A stretch of DNA of 64,000 nucleotides, from the NCBI RefSeq assembly GCF_000717595.1, contig NZ_JNZO01000038.1, positions 9,220 to 73,219 of the forward strand, given 5' to 3'. A model generated the notes under the pieces. The model ran no database searches and was not told the origin of the DNA. It saw nothing but the letters and a program-made list of their open reading frames with translations. Within the stretch, counting starts at the first letter, position 1, and each line of letters opens with the position of its first letter. Below, piece after piece: positions 15,874 to 24,442 of the stretch. The DNA comes from Streptomyces flavochromogenes. Lineage in GTDB: Bacteria; Actinomycetota; Actinomycetes; Streptomycetales; Streptomycetaceae. Position numbers and translations under genes: made by a program.

Positions 15874-18523
15874 ACCGGGTCGCCTCCGCCACCGAGGGGT
15901 CCTCGGGCCACGGATGCTTCGGGTACCGCCCTCTCAGCTCCGCCCGCACGGACCGGTAGCCGTCCCGCCAGAACGACGCCAGGTCGGCGGTGACCGCCGC
16001 CGGCCGCCCGGCGGGGGAGAGGAGGTGGACGAGCACCGGGACCCCCGCCACCCGAGGAGTCTCCGCGAGTCCGAACATCTCCTGGAGCTTCACCGCGAGC
16101 ACCGGCCGCTCACCGCCGTACTCGACCCGGATCCGCGAGCCGCTCGGCACCTCGATCCGCTCCGGCGCCAGCTCCCCCAGGCGGCCCGCCTCGCCCGACG
16201 CCCAGGGCAACAGCCGCCGCAGGGCCTCGCCGCCGTCGATCCGCCCCAGATCGGCACGCCGCGCGGCCCGGGACAGCTCCGGCTCCAGCCACTCCCCGGC
16301 CCGCTCGACCAGCGCCTCGTCCGCCACGTCCGGCCAGGGTTCCCCCACCTCGCGGCGCAGGAAGGCGAGCCGGGCGCGCAGCTCCCCGGCCTCCCTGCTC
16401 CACCGCAGCAGCCCCGGCCCCTCGCGGCGCAGCCCGTCGAGCAGCGCCTCCCGCACGAGCGCGGGATCCGCCTTCGCGCCCAACGGCCGGACCGTCAGCT
16501 CGACCGCGCCGAGCCGGTCCACCGACCGCGCGACCACGTCCCCGTCCTCCCAGCGGACCTCCTCGCCGGTGGACCGCAGATGCCCGGCCGCCCGCCGCGC
16601 CATGTCCTCGTCCACCACCGCCGCCAGGCGCACCCGAGCCGTCGCGTCCCGCGCCGTACGGTCCGCCACCGCCACGGCCAGCCACGGGGTGGCCCGCAGC
16701 CCGGAACCCTCACCGAGCCGGGCCCCGCTCCCCGACACCATCAGATAGCCGCCCTGCTCCCGCGCCCTCGCCACCCGCTCGGGAAAGGCGAGCGCCGTGA
16801 CCAGACCGGCCACCGCGTCGTCCCCGGTCGCGGGCCCCGCCGAAGTCCCGGCGTCGGCGAGGTGCCCCGAGGCCCCCGAACCGGCCGGGGTCCGCGAAGT
16901 TCCCGAAGCGAACGAAGTAGCCGGGGACCGCGAAGCGCCTGAAGGCGCCGAGGACCCCGAATCCCTCGAAGCCCCCGAGGTGCCGCCGCCCACCGCCTCC
17001 GCCGCCGACCGCTCCAGCCGGCGTGCCTCCGCCTTCCAGCGGGCGCCGTACCCGTCGGCGCCCCGCCGGGCGGCGCGCCAGGCCGCCGCCAGGTCGTCCC
17101 CGTAGTCGCGCGGCGGCTCCTCGCTGAGCAGCGCCACCACCTCTGCCGCCCGCCGCACCCCGACCTCCGGCGCGCCGTCGAGGAGCGCACGGCCGAGCCG
17201 GGGATGGAGACCGAGCCGGGACATCCGTACGCCCCGGTCGGTGGCCCGCCCGGCTTCGTCCACGGCTCCGATCGAGCCGAGGACCGACCGGGCCGCCGTC
17301 ATCGCCCCGGCGGGCGGCGCGTCGAGCAGCGCGAGCCCCTCCGCCGTCGGGTCGCCCCAGCAGGCCGCCCTCAGGGCGAAGTCCGCCAGGTCGGCGACCT
17401 TGATCTCGGGCGACGGGAAGCGCGGCCTGCCCCCGTCACTCGCCTCCGCCCAGCAGCGGTAGACGAACCCGAAGGCCTCACGGCCCGCCCGGCCCGTGCG
17501 CTGGGTCGCCGTCGCCTCCGAGACCGTCACCGTCGCCAGCGAGCCAAGACCGCGGGCGTGGTCCATGCGCGGCTCACGGGCCAGTCCCGAGTCCACGACG
17601 ATGCGCACCCCCGGCACCGTCAGGCTGGACTCCGCCACCGAGGTCGCGAGCACCACCCGGCGCCGCCCGCCCGGCTCCGTCCCGCGCAGCACCGCGTCCT
17701 GCACCGCCGCCGGCGCCCGCCCGTGCAGCTGGAGCACCTCCGCGTCGACATCGGCCAGCATCCCGGCCGTCCGCGCGATCTCCCCCGTGCCCGGAAGGAA
17801 GCAGAGGACGTCTCCCTCGTGCCGCTCCAGCGCGAGCCGGACCGTCGCGGCGACGTGCCGCAGCAGCGCCGGATCCACCCAGGTGCCGTGGGCCGGCCGG
17901 ATGCCCGACGGCGGCGCCTCGAAGAAGACCCGGCTGCCGTGCCCCTCGCCCCTGCTCCACACCACCGGCGCGGGCCCGCCGCCGTCCAGGGCCGTGAGGA
18001 GGTCCGCCCAGGCCGCCGCGTCGCTCGTCGCCGACGCGGCGATCAGCTTCAGCTCCGGCCGCAGGGTGGCCCGCACGTCCACGAGGAAGGCCATCGCCGT
18101 GTCGGCGTCCAGATGCCGCTCGTGACACTCGTCGAGCAGCACCACGTCGACCTCCGCCAGCTCCGGATCGCGCTGGAGCCGCTGGAGCAGAATGCCCGTG
18201 GTCACCACCTCGACCCGCGTCGAGGAGCCGCTCCGCCGCTCGCCACGCACCGAGAAGCCGACCGTGCCGCCGACCTCCTCCCCGAGCAGCCACGCCATCC
18301 GCCGTGCCGCCGCCCGCGCCGCCATCCGCCGCGGCTCGGCCACCAGGACCCGCCGCCGCGGTCCCTCTCCTATGAGACCCGCGAGCGCGAGCGGCACCAG
18401 CGTCGTCTTGCCGGTGCCGGGGGGCGCGGACAACACGGCCGTGCCGCGCAGGTCGAGCGCGGCGAGCAGCTCGGGGACGGCATGGCGGACGGGGAGACGG
18501 TCGAGTGCGTCGTTTCGGATCAC
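15842..18523 (-). CDS. hrpB: ATP-dependent helicase HrpB
   Basis: 893 residues from GTG at 18523 (VIRNDALDRLPVRHAVPEL); homologues start at this phrase, so the in-frame ATG at 18580 is not used. DEAH/RHA-type helicase: Walker A SAPPGTGKTTLVPLAL (about 33-48), DECH in VVLLDECHERH, SAT as AASATSDAAAW, motif V ATSVAESSLTVPGVRIVVD and motif VI QRTGRAGR, then the HrpB C-terminal domain (LWRFPGLARL-like PWASGEAGRLGEL). Unusual is an insert of about 55 Ser/Gly/Ala/Thr residues near 510-570 (bases about 16815-16990), absent from E. coli HrpB as far as I recall. It likely unwinds RNA; its role in Streptomyces is unclear. Convergent overlap with DUF3068. Confidence 0.93.
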   Translation of the reverse strand: MIRNDALDRLPVRHAVPELLAALDLRGTAVLSAPPGTGKTTLVPLALAGLIGEGPRRRVLVAEPRRMAARAAARRMAWLLGEEVGGTVGFSVRGERRSGSSTRVEVVTTGILLQRLQRDPELAEVDVVLLDECHERHLDADTAMAFLVDVRATLRPELKLIAASATSDAAAWADLLTALDGGGPAPVVWSRGEGHGSRVFFEAPPSGIRPAHGTWVDPALLRHVAATVRLALERHEGDVLCFLPGTGEIARTAGMLADVDAEVLQLHGRAPAAVQDAVLRGTEPGGRRRVVLATSVAESSLTVPGVRIVVDSGLAREPRMDHARGLGSLATVTVSEATATQRTGRAGREAFGFVYRCWAEASDGGRPRFPSPEIKVADLADFALRAACWGDPTAEGLALLDAPPAGAMTAARSVLGSIGAVDEAGRATDRGVRMSRLGLHPRLGRALLDGAPEVGVRRAAEVVALLSEEPPRDYGDDLAAAWRAARRGADGYGARWKAEARRLERSAAEAVGGGTSGASRDSGSSAPSGASRSPATSFASGTSRTPAGSGASGHLADAGTSAGPATGDDAVAGLVTALAFPERVARAREQGGYLMVSGSGARLGEGSGLRATPWLAVAVADRTARDATARVRLAAVVDEDMARRAAGHLRSTGEEVRWEDGDVVARSVDRLGAVELTVRPLGAKADPALVREALLDGLRREGPGLLRWSREAGELRARLAFLRREVGEPWPDVADEALVERAGEWLEPELSRAARRADLGRIDGGEALRRLLPWASGEAGRLGELAPERIEVPSGSRIRVEYGGERPVLAVKLQEMFGLAETPRVAGVPVLVHLLSPAGRPAAVTADLASFWRDGYRSVRAELRGRYPKHPWPEDPSVAEATRFTSARLRREG

Positions 18524-18604
18524 GCACTCAGTCTCGTACGCGACGCGAAAAAGGCGGGCCCCGTTGTCCACAGGACCCACCTGTTCATATGACGAACGGC
18601 GCCG

Positions 18605-19444
18605 CTACTCCGTGCGCTCGCAGACGAAGATCGCCGTGCCCGGGATCAGGTTCCCCCGCAGCGGGGACCAGCCACCCCACTCCTGGCTGTTCCACTCCGG
18701 CCATTCCGGCTCGACCAGGTCGAGCAGGCGGAAGCCGCCGGCCACCACGTCCCGCACCCGGTCGCCGATCGTCCGGTGGTGCTCCACGTACACCGCCCGC
18801 CCCTGCTCGTCCTGCTCCACATAGGGGGTGCGGTCGAAATAGGAGGCCGCGATCGAGAGGCCCTCGGGACCGGGCTCGTCCGGGAAGGCCCAGCGGATCG
18901 GGTGTGTCACCGAGAAGACCCACCGGCCGCCGGGCCGCAGCACCCGCCGCACCTCCCGGAACACCTTCACCGGGTCGGCGACGAAGGGCACCGCGCCGTA
19001 CGCCGAGCACGCCAGGTCGAAGGAGCCGTCCTTGAAGGGCAGGTCACCGGCGTCGGCCTCCACCAGCGGCACGTCCCCGCCGATCCGCAGCGCGTGCTGG
19101 AGCTGGCGGTGCGAGAGGTCGAGGGCCACCGGCCGGGCCCCCTGCGCCGCCAGCCAGCGGGAGCACTGCGCGGCGCCCGCCCCGATCTCCAGGACGTCCA
19201 GGCCCTTCAGCGAGGCGGGCGGACCGAGGAGCGCGGCCTCGGCCTCGTCGAGGCCCTCCGGACCCCAGACGAACCGGTCGTCGCCCAGGAACGATCCGTG
19301 ATCGTTCTGGTACTCGTCGGCGTTCCTGTCCCACCAGCCGCGGCTGGCCCGGCTGCTCTCCGCGTCCCCCGCGTCACGCCGGGTCGCCTCCGCCTCCTCC
19401 TCGGCCGAGTCGGAGGGGACTTCGTGTTCGTACTCTTGGTTCAT
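18605..19444 (-). CDS. Class I SAM-dependent methyltransferase
   Basis: 279 residues. An acidic N-terminal tail of about 30 residues precedes the phrase WWDRNADEYQNDHG. The SAM-binding motif I is VLEIGAGAAQCSRWLAAQG, motif II ends GDLPFKDGSFDLACSAYG and the post-motif region PVKVFREVRRVLRPGGRWVFSVTHP is typical of Methyltransf_11/25 proteins. The substrate is not evident. It has its own ATG at 19444 and is divergent from rpsA; the HrpB gene follows 81 bp downstream on the same strand. Confidence 0.88.
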   Translation of the reverse strand: MNQEYEHEVPSDSAEEEAEATRRDAGDAESSRASRGWWDRNADEYQNDHGSFLGDDRFVWGPEGLDEAEAALLGPPASLKGLDVLEIGAGAAQCSRWLAAQGARPVALDLSHRQLQHALRIGGDVPLVEADAGDLPFKDGSFDLACSAYGAVPFVADPVKVFREVRRVLRPGGRWVFSVTHPIRWAFPDEPGPEGLSIAASYFDRTPYVEQDEQGRAVYVEHHRTIGDRVRDVVAGGFRLLDLVEPEWPEWNSQEWGGWSPLRGNLIPGTAIFVCERTE

Positions 19445-19565
19445 CTCGCCCGCCGATGTAGTTTGCGCTCAGTGCCGCTGTGCGCGGATCCCGCCGATGA
19501 GGCGTGGAAGGACACGAGTTGGTGCCGGAGTTGAGTAGATCTGCCCCGGGTGCGCGCTTCGCGCA

Positions 19566-19594
19566 TTGACCCTGTCCGGCCGCCCCCGTATGCT
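19566..19594 (+). promoter_or_regulatory. HrdB (sigma-70)-type promoter of rpsA
   Basis: TTGACC, 17 bp, TATGCT. The predicted start near 19601 gives a 5' leader of about 190 nt before the rpsA ATG. Confidence 0.75.
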
Positions 19595-19671
19595 AAAGGT
19601 TGCGCTGCGGGCCTGCGCGCCTCAGACGGAGCAGGCCGCGCTCGTACCTGTTGTATGTCCCCTCGGTTTTC

Positions 19672-19703
19672 GAGGCTCCTCCCGTTCGCGGGAAGGGGGC
19701 CTC
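19672..19703 (+). other. Structured element in the rpsA leader
   Basis: Interrupted long hairpin: outer GAGGC / GCCTC, inner CCCG-TTCG-CGGG with a stable UUCG-type tetraloop. S1 controls its own synthesis in E. coli through its leader; this stem could have a similar role here, though sequence alone does not show it. Confidence 0.45.
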
Positions 19704-19790
19704 ATTGGCTGTCCGGCTTCTTGGTGCGATACGGGCTCTCGGCGTAGCAGTACCTACGACTTTCTGTCCGTAACCGGAGCCCTTTCCCAC

Positions 19791-21305
19791 ATGACGAGCA
19801 GCACCGAGACCACCGCCACCAGCACCACCCCGCAGGTTGCGGTCAACGACATCGGTAACGAGGAAGCCTTCCTCGCCGCGATCGACGAGACGATCAAGTA
19901 CTTCAACGACGGCGACATCGTCGACGGCGTCATCGTGAAGGTCGACCGGGACGAGGTCCTGCTCGACATCGGTTACAAGACCGAAGGTGTCATCCCGAGC
20001 CGCGAGCTCTCGATCAAGCACGACGTCGACCCGAACGAGGTCGTCAAGGTCGGCGACGAGATCGAGGCCCTGGTTCTCCAGAAGGAGGACAAGGAAGGCC
20101 GCCTGATCCTCTCGAAGAAGCGTGCCCAGTACGAGCGCGCCTGGGGCACCATCGAGAAGATCAAGGAAGAGGACGGCATCGTCACCGGTACCGTCATCGA
20201 GGTCGTCAAGGGTGGTCTCATCCTCGACATCGGCCTCCGTGGCTTCCTGCCGGCCTCCCTCGTCGAGATGCGTCGCGTCCGCGACCTCCAGCCCTACGTG
20301 GGCAAGGAGCTCGAGGCGAAGATCATCGAGCTGGACAAGAACCGCAACAACGTGGTCCTGTCCCGCCGTGCCTGGCTGGAGCAGACCCAGTCCGAGGTTC
20401 GCCAGACCTTCCTCACGACCCTCCAGAAGGGTCAGGTCCGCTCCGGCGTCGTGTCCTCGATCGTCAACTTCGGTGCCTTCGTGGACCTGGGTGGCGTCGA
20501 CGGCCTCGTGCACGTCTCCGAGCTTTCCTGGAAGCACATCGACCACCCCTCCGAGGTTGTCGAGGTCGGCCAGGAGGTCACCGTCGAGGTTCTCGACGTC
20601 GACATGGACCGCGAGCGTGTCTCCCTGTCGCTGAAGGCGACGCAGGAGGACCCGTGGCAGCAGTTCGCCCGGACGCACCAGATCGGTCAGGTCGTCCCGG
20701 GTAAGGTCACCAAGCTGGTTCCGTTCGGTGCGTTCGTCCGCGTGGACGAGGGCATCGAGGGTCTGGTCCACATCTCCGAGCTGGCCGAGCGCCACGTGGA
20801 GATCCCGGAGCAGGTCGTCCAGGTCAACGACGAGATCTTCGTCAAGGTCATCGACATCGACCTCGAGCGTCGTCGCATCAGCCTCTCGCTGAAGCAGGCC
20901 AACGAGTCCTTCGGTGCCGACCCGGCCTCGGTCGAGTTCGACCCGACCCTGTACGGCATGGCCGCGTCCTACGACGACCAGGGCAACTACATCTACCCCG
21001 AGGGCTTCGACCCCGAGACCAACGACTGGCTCGAGGGCTTCGAGACCCAGCGCGAGGCCTGGGAGACCCAGTACGCCGAGGCGCAGGCTCGTTTCGAGCA
21101 GCACCAGGCTCAGGTCATCAAGTCCCGCGAGGCCGACGAGGCCGCCGCTGCCGAGGGCGCTGCCGCCCCGGCCGCCGGTGGCAACGCCGGTGCGGGCATC
21201 TCGGGTGGTTCGTACTCCTCGGAGTCGGACGACAACTCCGGCGCCCTGGCGTCGGACGAGGCGCTCGCCGCCCTCCGCGAGAAGCTCGCCGGCGGCCAGA
21301 GCTGA
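19791..21305 (+). CDS. rpsA: 30S ribosomal protein S1
   Basis: 504 residues from ATG at 19791 (MTSSTETTATSTTPQVAVND). Four S1 RNA-binding domains follow one another, for example GDIVDGVIVKVDRDEVLLDIG near 40, GTVIEVVKGGLILDIGLRGFLP near 125, GVVSSIVNFGAFVDLGGVDGLVH near 215 and GKVTKLVPFGAFVRVDEGIEGL near 305, then an acidic and Ala-rich tail. Actinobacterial S1 has four domains rather than the six of E. coli, so this is full length. It brings mRNA to the 30S subunit. Codon use is more T-containing at wobble sites (ggt, gtt) than its neighbours, as expected for a highly expressed gene. It is preceded by a strong promoter and followed by a terminator. Confidence 0.97.
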   Translation: MTSSTETTATSTTPQVAVNDIGNEEAFLAAIDETIKYFNDGDIVDGVIVKVDRDEVLLDIGYKTEGVIPSRELSIKHDVDPNEVVKVGDEIEALVLQKEDKEGRLILSKKRAQYERAWGTIEKIKEEDGIVTGTVIEVVKGGLILDIGLRGFLPASLVEMRRVRDLQPYVGKELEAKIIELDKNRNNVVLSRRAWLEQTQSEVRQTFLTTLQKGQVRSGVVSSIVNFGAFVDLGGVDGLVHVSELSWKHIDHPSEVVEVGQEVTVEVLDVDMDRERVSLSLKATQEDPWQQFARTHQIGQVVPGKVTKLVPFGAFVRVDEGIEGLVHISELAERHVEIPEQVVQVNDEIFVKVIDIDLERRRISLSLKQANESFGADPASVEFDPTLYGMAASYDDQGNYIYPEGFDPETNDWLEGFETQREAWETQYAEAQARFEQHQAQVIKSREADEAAAAEGAAAPAAGGNAGAGISGGSYSSESDDNSGALASDEALAALREKLAGGQS

Positions 21306-21341
21306 ACAGGCTCTCCGCTGAGCGCTAGCCGTTAGCGAATC

Positions 21342-21373
21342 GAGGCCCGCTTCCCTTCGGGGGAGCGGGCCTC
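21342..21373 (+). terminator. rpsA terminator
   Basis: 10-bp stem GAGGCCCGCT / AGCGGGCCTC with a further C/G-rich inner stem closing on TTCG, 36 bp after the rpsA stop. Confidence 0.88.
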
Positions 21374-21506
21374 GGTCATGTTCCGGGGCTTTCGGCGCCC
21401 CTCCTCCCCGCCCCAAGCGCCACGCCCGTACGGAAGATCGCACCGTCCGGGAATGGCGCTGCCGCACGAGACGTTTCCAGAGAGAACACGAGGAGGAGCG
21501 GTAATC

Positions 21507-22445
21507 GTGCTTGATCCCCAGGATTTGTACGAATGGGACGCCAAGGGCCTGGCCGTCGTCGACCTGGCACTGGCGCAGGAGTCGGCCGGGCTGGTCATGC
21601 TGTACCACTTCGACGGCTACATCGACGCGGGCGAGACCGGTGAGCAGATCATCGACGGCCTGCTCGACACCCTGCCCCACCAGCTCGTGGCCCGCTTCGA
21701 CCACGACAGGCTCGTGGACTACCGTGCCCGCCGCCCGCTGCTGACCTTCCGGCGCGACCGCTGGACCGCGTACGAGACGCCGTCCATCGAGGTCCGCCTC
21801 GTGCAGGACGCCACCGGCGCCCCCTTCCTCGTCCTCTCCGGCCCGGAGCCGGACGTCGAGTGGGAGCGCTTCGCCGCCGCCGTCCGGCAGATCATCGAGC
21901 GCCTCGGCGTGCGCCTCTCCGTGAACTTCCACGGCATCCCCATGGGCGTGCCGCACACCCGCCCCGTCGGCCTCACGCCGCACGGCAGCCGTACCGACCT
22001 CATGCCGGGCCACCGCAGCCCCTTCGACGAGGCGCAGGTCCCCGGCAGCGCCGAGGCCCTCGTCGAGTACCGGCTCACCGAGTCCGGCCACGACACCCTC
22101 GGTGTCGCCGCGCACGTCCCGCACTACGTCGCCCGCTCGCCGTACCCGGACGCGGCGCTGACCGCGCTCGAGGCCGTGACGGCCGCCACCGGCCTGGTCC
22201 TCCCCGCGGTCGCGCACTCCCTGCGGACCGAGGCCCGTCGCACCCAGACCGAGATCGACCGCCAGATCGGCGAGGGCGACGAGGAGCTGGTCGCGCTCGT
22301 GCAGGGCCTTGAGCACCAGTACGACGCGGCAGCCGGCGCGGAGACCCGCGGCAGCCTGGTCGCCGAGCCCGTCGACCTGCCCTCGGCGGACGAGCTGGGC
22401 CGCGAGTTCGAGCGCTTCCTCGCCGAGCGGGAGGGCGACTCCTGA
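21507..22445 (+). CDS. PAC2 family protein
   Basis: 312 residues from GTG at 21507 ([18 protein letters not shown]), with AGGAGG 10 bp upstream. The PAC2 fold is seen in [53 protein letters not shown] and [23 protein letters not shown]2 is named after a proteasome assembly chaperone. Actinobacterial members occur in genomes with 20S proteasomes; whether they help assembly is not shown. The upstream 130 bp hold the rpsA terminator. coaE follows 31 bp downstream on the same strand, so PAC2, coaE and the TPR gene may form one operon. Confidence 0.9.
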   Translation: MLDPQDLYEWDAKGLAVVDLALAQESAGLVMLYHFDGYIDAGETGEQIIDGLLDTLPHQLVARFDHDRLVDYRARRPLLTFRRDRWTAYETPSIEVRLVQDATGAPFLVLSGPEPDVEWERFAAAVRQIIERLGVRLSVNFHGIPMGVPHTRPVGLTPHGSRTDLMPGHRSPFDEAQVPGSAEALVEYRLTESGHDTLGVAAHVPHYVARSPYPDAALTALEAVTAATGLVLPAVAHSLRTEARRTQTEIDRQIGEGDEELVALVQGLEHQYDAAAGAETRGSLVAEPVDLPSADELGREFERFLAEREGDS

Positions 22446-22476
22446 CCCGCACGGGGCAGGCCCTAAGCTGCCGCTC

Positions 22477-23079
22477 ATGCTGAAGGTGGGCCTGACCGGC
22501 GGGATCGGCGCCGGCAAGAGCGAAGTGTCACGGCTGCTCGTCTCGTACGGGGCCGTGCTGATCGACGCGGACCGGATCGCCCGCGAGGTCGTCGAGCCCG
22601 GCACACCGGGGCTCGCGGCCGTCGTGGAGGCCTTCGGGGAGGACGTCCTCACCCCGGAGGGGACGCTCGACCGGCCGAAGCTCGGGTCCCTCGTGTTCGC
22701 CGACGCGGACCGTCTCGCCGCCCTCAACGCCATCGTGCACCCCCTGGTCGGGGCGAGGTCGGCGGAGCTGGAGAGCCGGGCCGGCACGGGGGACGTCGTC
22801 GTCCACGACGTGCCCCTGCTCACCGAGAACGGGCTCGCGCCGCTGTACGACCTGGTCGTGGTCGTGGACGCCTCCCCGGAGACCCGGCTCGACCGGCTCG
22901 TACGGCTCCGGGGCATGGCCGAGTCCGAGGCGCGGGCCAGGATGTCGGCCCAGGCCACGCGCGCGCAGCGGCTGGCTGTCGCGGATCTCGTGATCGACAA
23001 CGACGGGCCGCTCGACGCGCTCGAACCGCAGGTGCGCAAGGTCTGGGACGAGCTGGAGCGCCGCGCTTCGGCGGAATGA
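22477..23079 (+). CDS. coaE: Dephospho-CoA kinase
   Basis: 200 residues from ATG at 22477 ([18 protein letters not shown]). P-loop GGIGAGKS at 9-16, [17 protein letters not shown] binding dephospho-Co[11 protein letters not shown] and [13 protein letters not shown] are all standard. It carries out the last step of CoA synthesis, phosphorylating the 3'-hydroxyl of dephospho-CoA, in the cytosol. Length matches the single-domain form; there is no fused GrpB domain, which some actinobacteria have. The stop overlaps a possible ATG of the following TPR gene (ATGA at 23076-23079). Confidence 0.96.
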   Translation: MLKVGLTGGIGAGKSEVSRLLVSYGAVLIDADRIAREVVEPGTPGLAAVVEAFGEDVLTPEGTLDRPKLGSLVFADADRLAALNAIVHPLVGARSAELESRAGTGDVVVHDVPLLTENGLAPLYDLVVVVDASPETRLDRLVRLRGMAESEARARMSAQATRAQRLAVADLVIDNDGPLDALEPQVRKVWDELERRASAE

Positions 23080-23129
23080 GCGTGACGGGTCCGGTGTTCA
23101 ACCACCGGATCGAGGGGAAGGATGCCAGG

Positions 23130-23516
23130 GTGGCCGACAGAAACCCGGAAACACACGTCATCGACTTCCGCGCAGCCGAGCATCTGCTGGCCGCGCGGGA
23201 CCCTCGTGGCGCCGTGAAGCTCCTGGACTCGGTGATCGCCGCCCATCCCGAGAACACGGCGGCGCGTCTGCTGCGGGCCCGTGCCTTCTTCGCGGCCGCA
23301 CAGCTGCGACCCGCGCAGCTGGAGTTCGAGCTGGTCCTGGAGCGCGAGCCGGACAACGCGTTCGCGCACTTCGCCCTCGCCCGCACCTTCGAGCGTTCCG
23401 GCCTGACCGCCCAGGCCACCCGGCACTTCCGCCTCGCCGCGGCGCTGGACCCGAAGCCGGAGTACCTCCAGGCCGCCGGGTTCGACTCGGAGAACAGGGA
23501 GAGCCCGGAGAACTAG
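23130..23516 (+). CDS. Small tetratricopeptide repeat protein
   Basis: 128 residues from GTG at 23130 (VADRNPETHVIDFRAAEHLL), with AAGG 8 bp upstream. An alternative ATG at 23076 overlaps the coaE stop and would add 18 residues; the shorter form fits the homologues I remember. Two or three TPR helices pairs are visible: AAEHLLAARDPRGAVKLLDSV, NTAARLLRARAFFAAAQLRP and DNAFAHFALARTFERSGLTA. It has no catalytic motif and probably serves in protein contacts. Its conserved place behind coaE is not explained. Confidence 0.85.
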   Translation: MADRNPETHVIDFRAAEHLLAARDPRGAVKLLDSVIAAHPENTAARLLRARAFFAAAQLRPAQLEFELVLEREPDNAFAHFALARTFERSGLTAQATRHFRLAAALDPKPEYLQAAGFDSENRESPEN

Positions 23517-23550
23517 CGGCGGGGGCGCGGGAGCGGAGGAGCGCGAGCGC

Positions 23551-23820
23551 TCAGCGGCCCCTCCCGCCGTGATCCGGCTCGTACGGCGGGATGTTCCGGC
23601 CCGGCTGCCAGTGCGGGCCCTGGTGGATGTGGTGCACCACCATCGCCAGGTCGACGAGGACGACCAGGAGCAGCACGCCGCAGGCCGCGGCCCATCCCGG
23701 GCGGCCGAGCAGCGAGAAGACGGTCGTGCCGAAGGCGGCCCAGAGCAGTCCCCACAGGCCCAGCCAGAAGCGCATGCGCAGGGGGCTGCGCGCGGTCGCC
23801 GGTTCGTTCCCGGAACGCAT
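23551..23820 (-). CDS. DUF6343 family small membrane protein
   Basis: 89 residues from ATG at 23820 (MRSGNEPATARSPLRMRFWL). Two hydrophobic helices (LGLWGLLWAAFGTTVFSLLG and WAAACGVLLLVVLVDLAMVV) are followed by HHIHQGPHWQPGRNIPPYEP, a basic/aromatic cytoplasmic or surface tail. I recall this as DUF6343, found mostly in Streptomyces. No function known. Downstream of the lipoprotein gene on the same strand with a 77-bp gap. Confidence 0.8.
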   Translation of the reverse strand: MRSGNEPATARSPLRMRFWLGLWGLLWAAFGTTVFSLLGRPGWAAACGVLLLVVLVDLAMVVHHIHQGPHWQPGRNIPPYEPDHGGRGR

Positions 23821-23897
23821 GACGGTCACCCTCTCCCGTCCCCCAGCCCCGAAGGGCTCTTCCAGGATGGACCCTGTGGCGGGCCGAAGGGAACCGG

Positions 23898-24233
23898 CTA
23901 GTGGATGACGCTGTAGCTGCGCCACGGCAGGGCGCCCGGCGCGACCTGGTTGCTGGTGTTGGTGGCGAGGTAGATGTTGTGCTGCCCCGTGCAGTTGGGC
24001 GTCGGGAACAGCCTGATGTCGACCAGGGTGTTGTTCTCGACCCGGGTCACCCCTCTCGGGGCGAGAAGGCGGTGGCAGCCGTTCACGGAGGGGCTCGTCA
24101 CGGTCACCACGACCTCGCGCTCCGTCTCGTACGAGAGGGTGCCGACCATGGTGCGGCCGCTCGAACAGCCGACGACGGCGGAGGTGAGCAGCACGGCCCC
24201 GGTGACGGTCGTGAGACGCCGGCGAACGGACAT
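23898..24233 (-). CDS. Small secreted lipoprotein of unknown function
   Basis: 111 residues from ATG at 24233 (MSVRRRLTTVTGAVLLTSAV). Lipobox VVGC with Cys at 23, so it should be lipid-anchored outside the cell. The mature part (85-90 residues) is beta-rich: SYETEREVVVTVTSPSVNGC, then CTGQHNIYLATNTSNQ; two more cysteines may form a disulfide (VNGC and PNC). I do not recognise a family. It is divergent from the SNF2 gene. Confidence 0.75.
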   Translation of the reverse strand: MSVRRRLTTVTGAVLLTSAVVGCSSGRTMVGTLSYETEREVVVTVTSPSVNGCHRLLAPRGVTRVENNTLVDIRLFPTPNCTGQHNIYLATNTSNQVAPGALPWRSYSVIH

Positions 24234-24370
24234 GGCGGTTCCTCTTCTGTCGGAGTCCGGGTCGGTGTTCCGGCGGCACCTCGGGTGCACCCGGTTCAGG
24301 CCACCCTCGCGCGCCCGGTGGCCCGTGTCATCCGTTGCTGGGCCGCACGGGCGAACCCGCGTGGCGGCCG

Positions 24371-24393
24371 TTGTCAGACCCCCGCCGTAAGGT
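24371..24393 (+). promoter_or_regulatory. PafBC-like promoter of the SNF2/SWIM operon
   Basis: TTGTCAGAC, 8 bp, TAAGGT. It matches TTGTCRGTG, 8 bp, TAnnnT except for the last two bases before the final position of the first box (AC for TG). Predicted start near 24400, leaving a leader of about 43 nt with a ribosome site. Confidence 0.5.
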
Positions 24394-24442
24394 CGGAGGT
24401 CCAGTCGACACTCGTCACCCCGGTGGGAAGGAGCGCGGAGCC

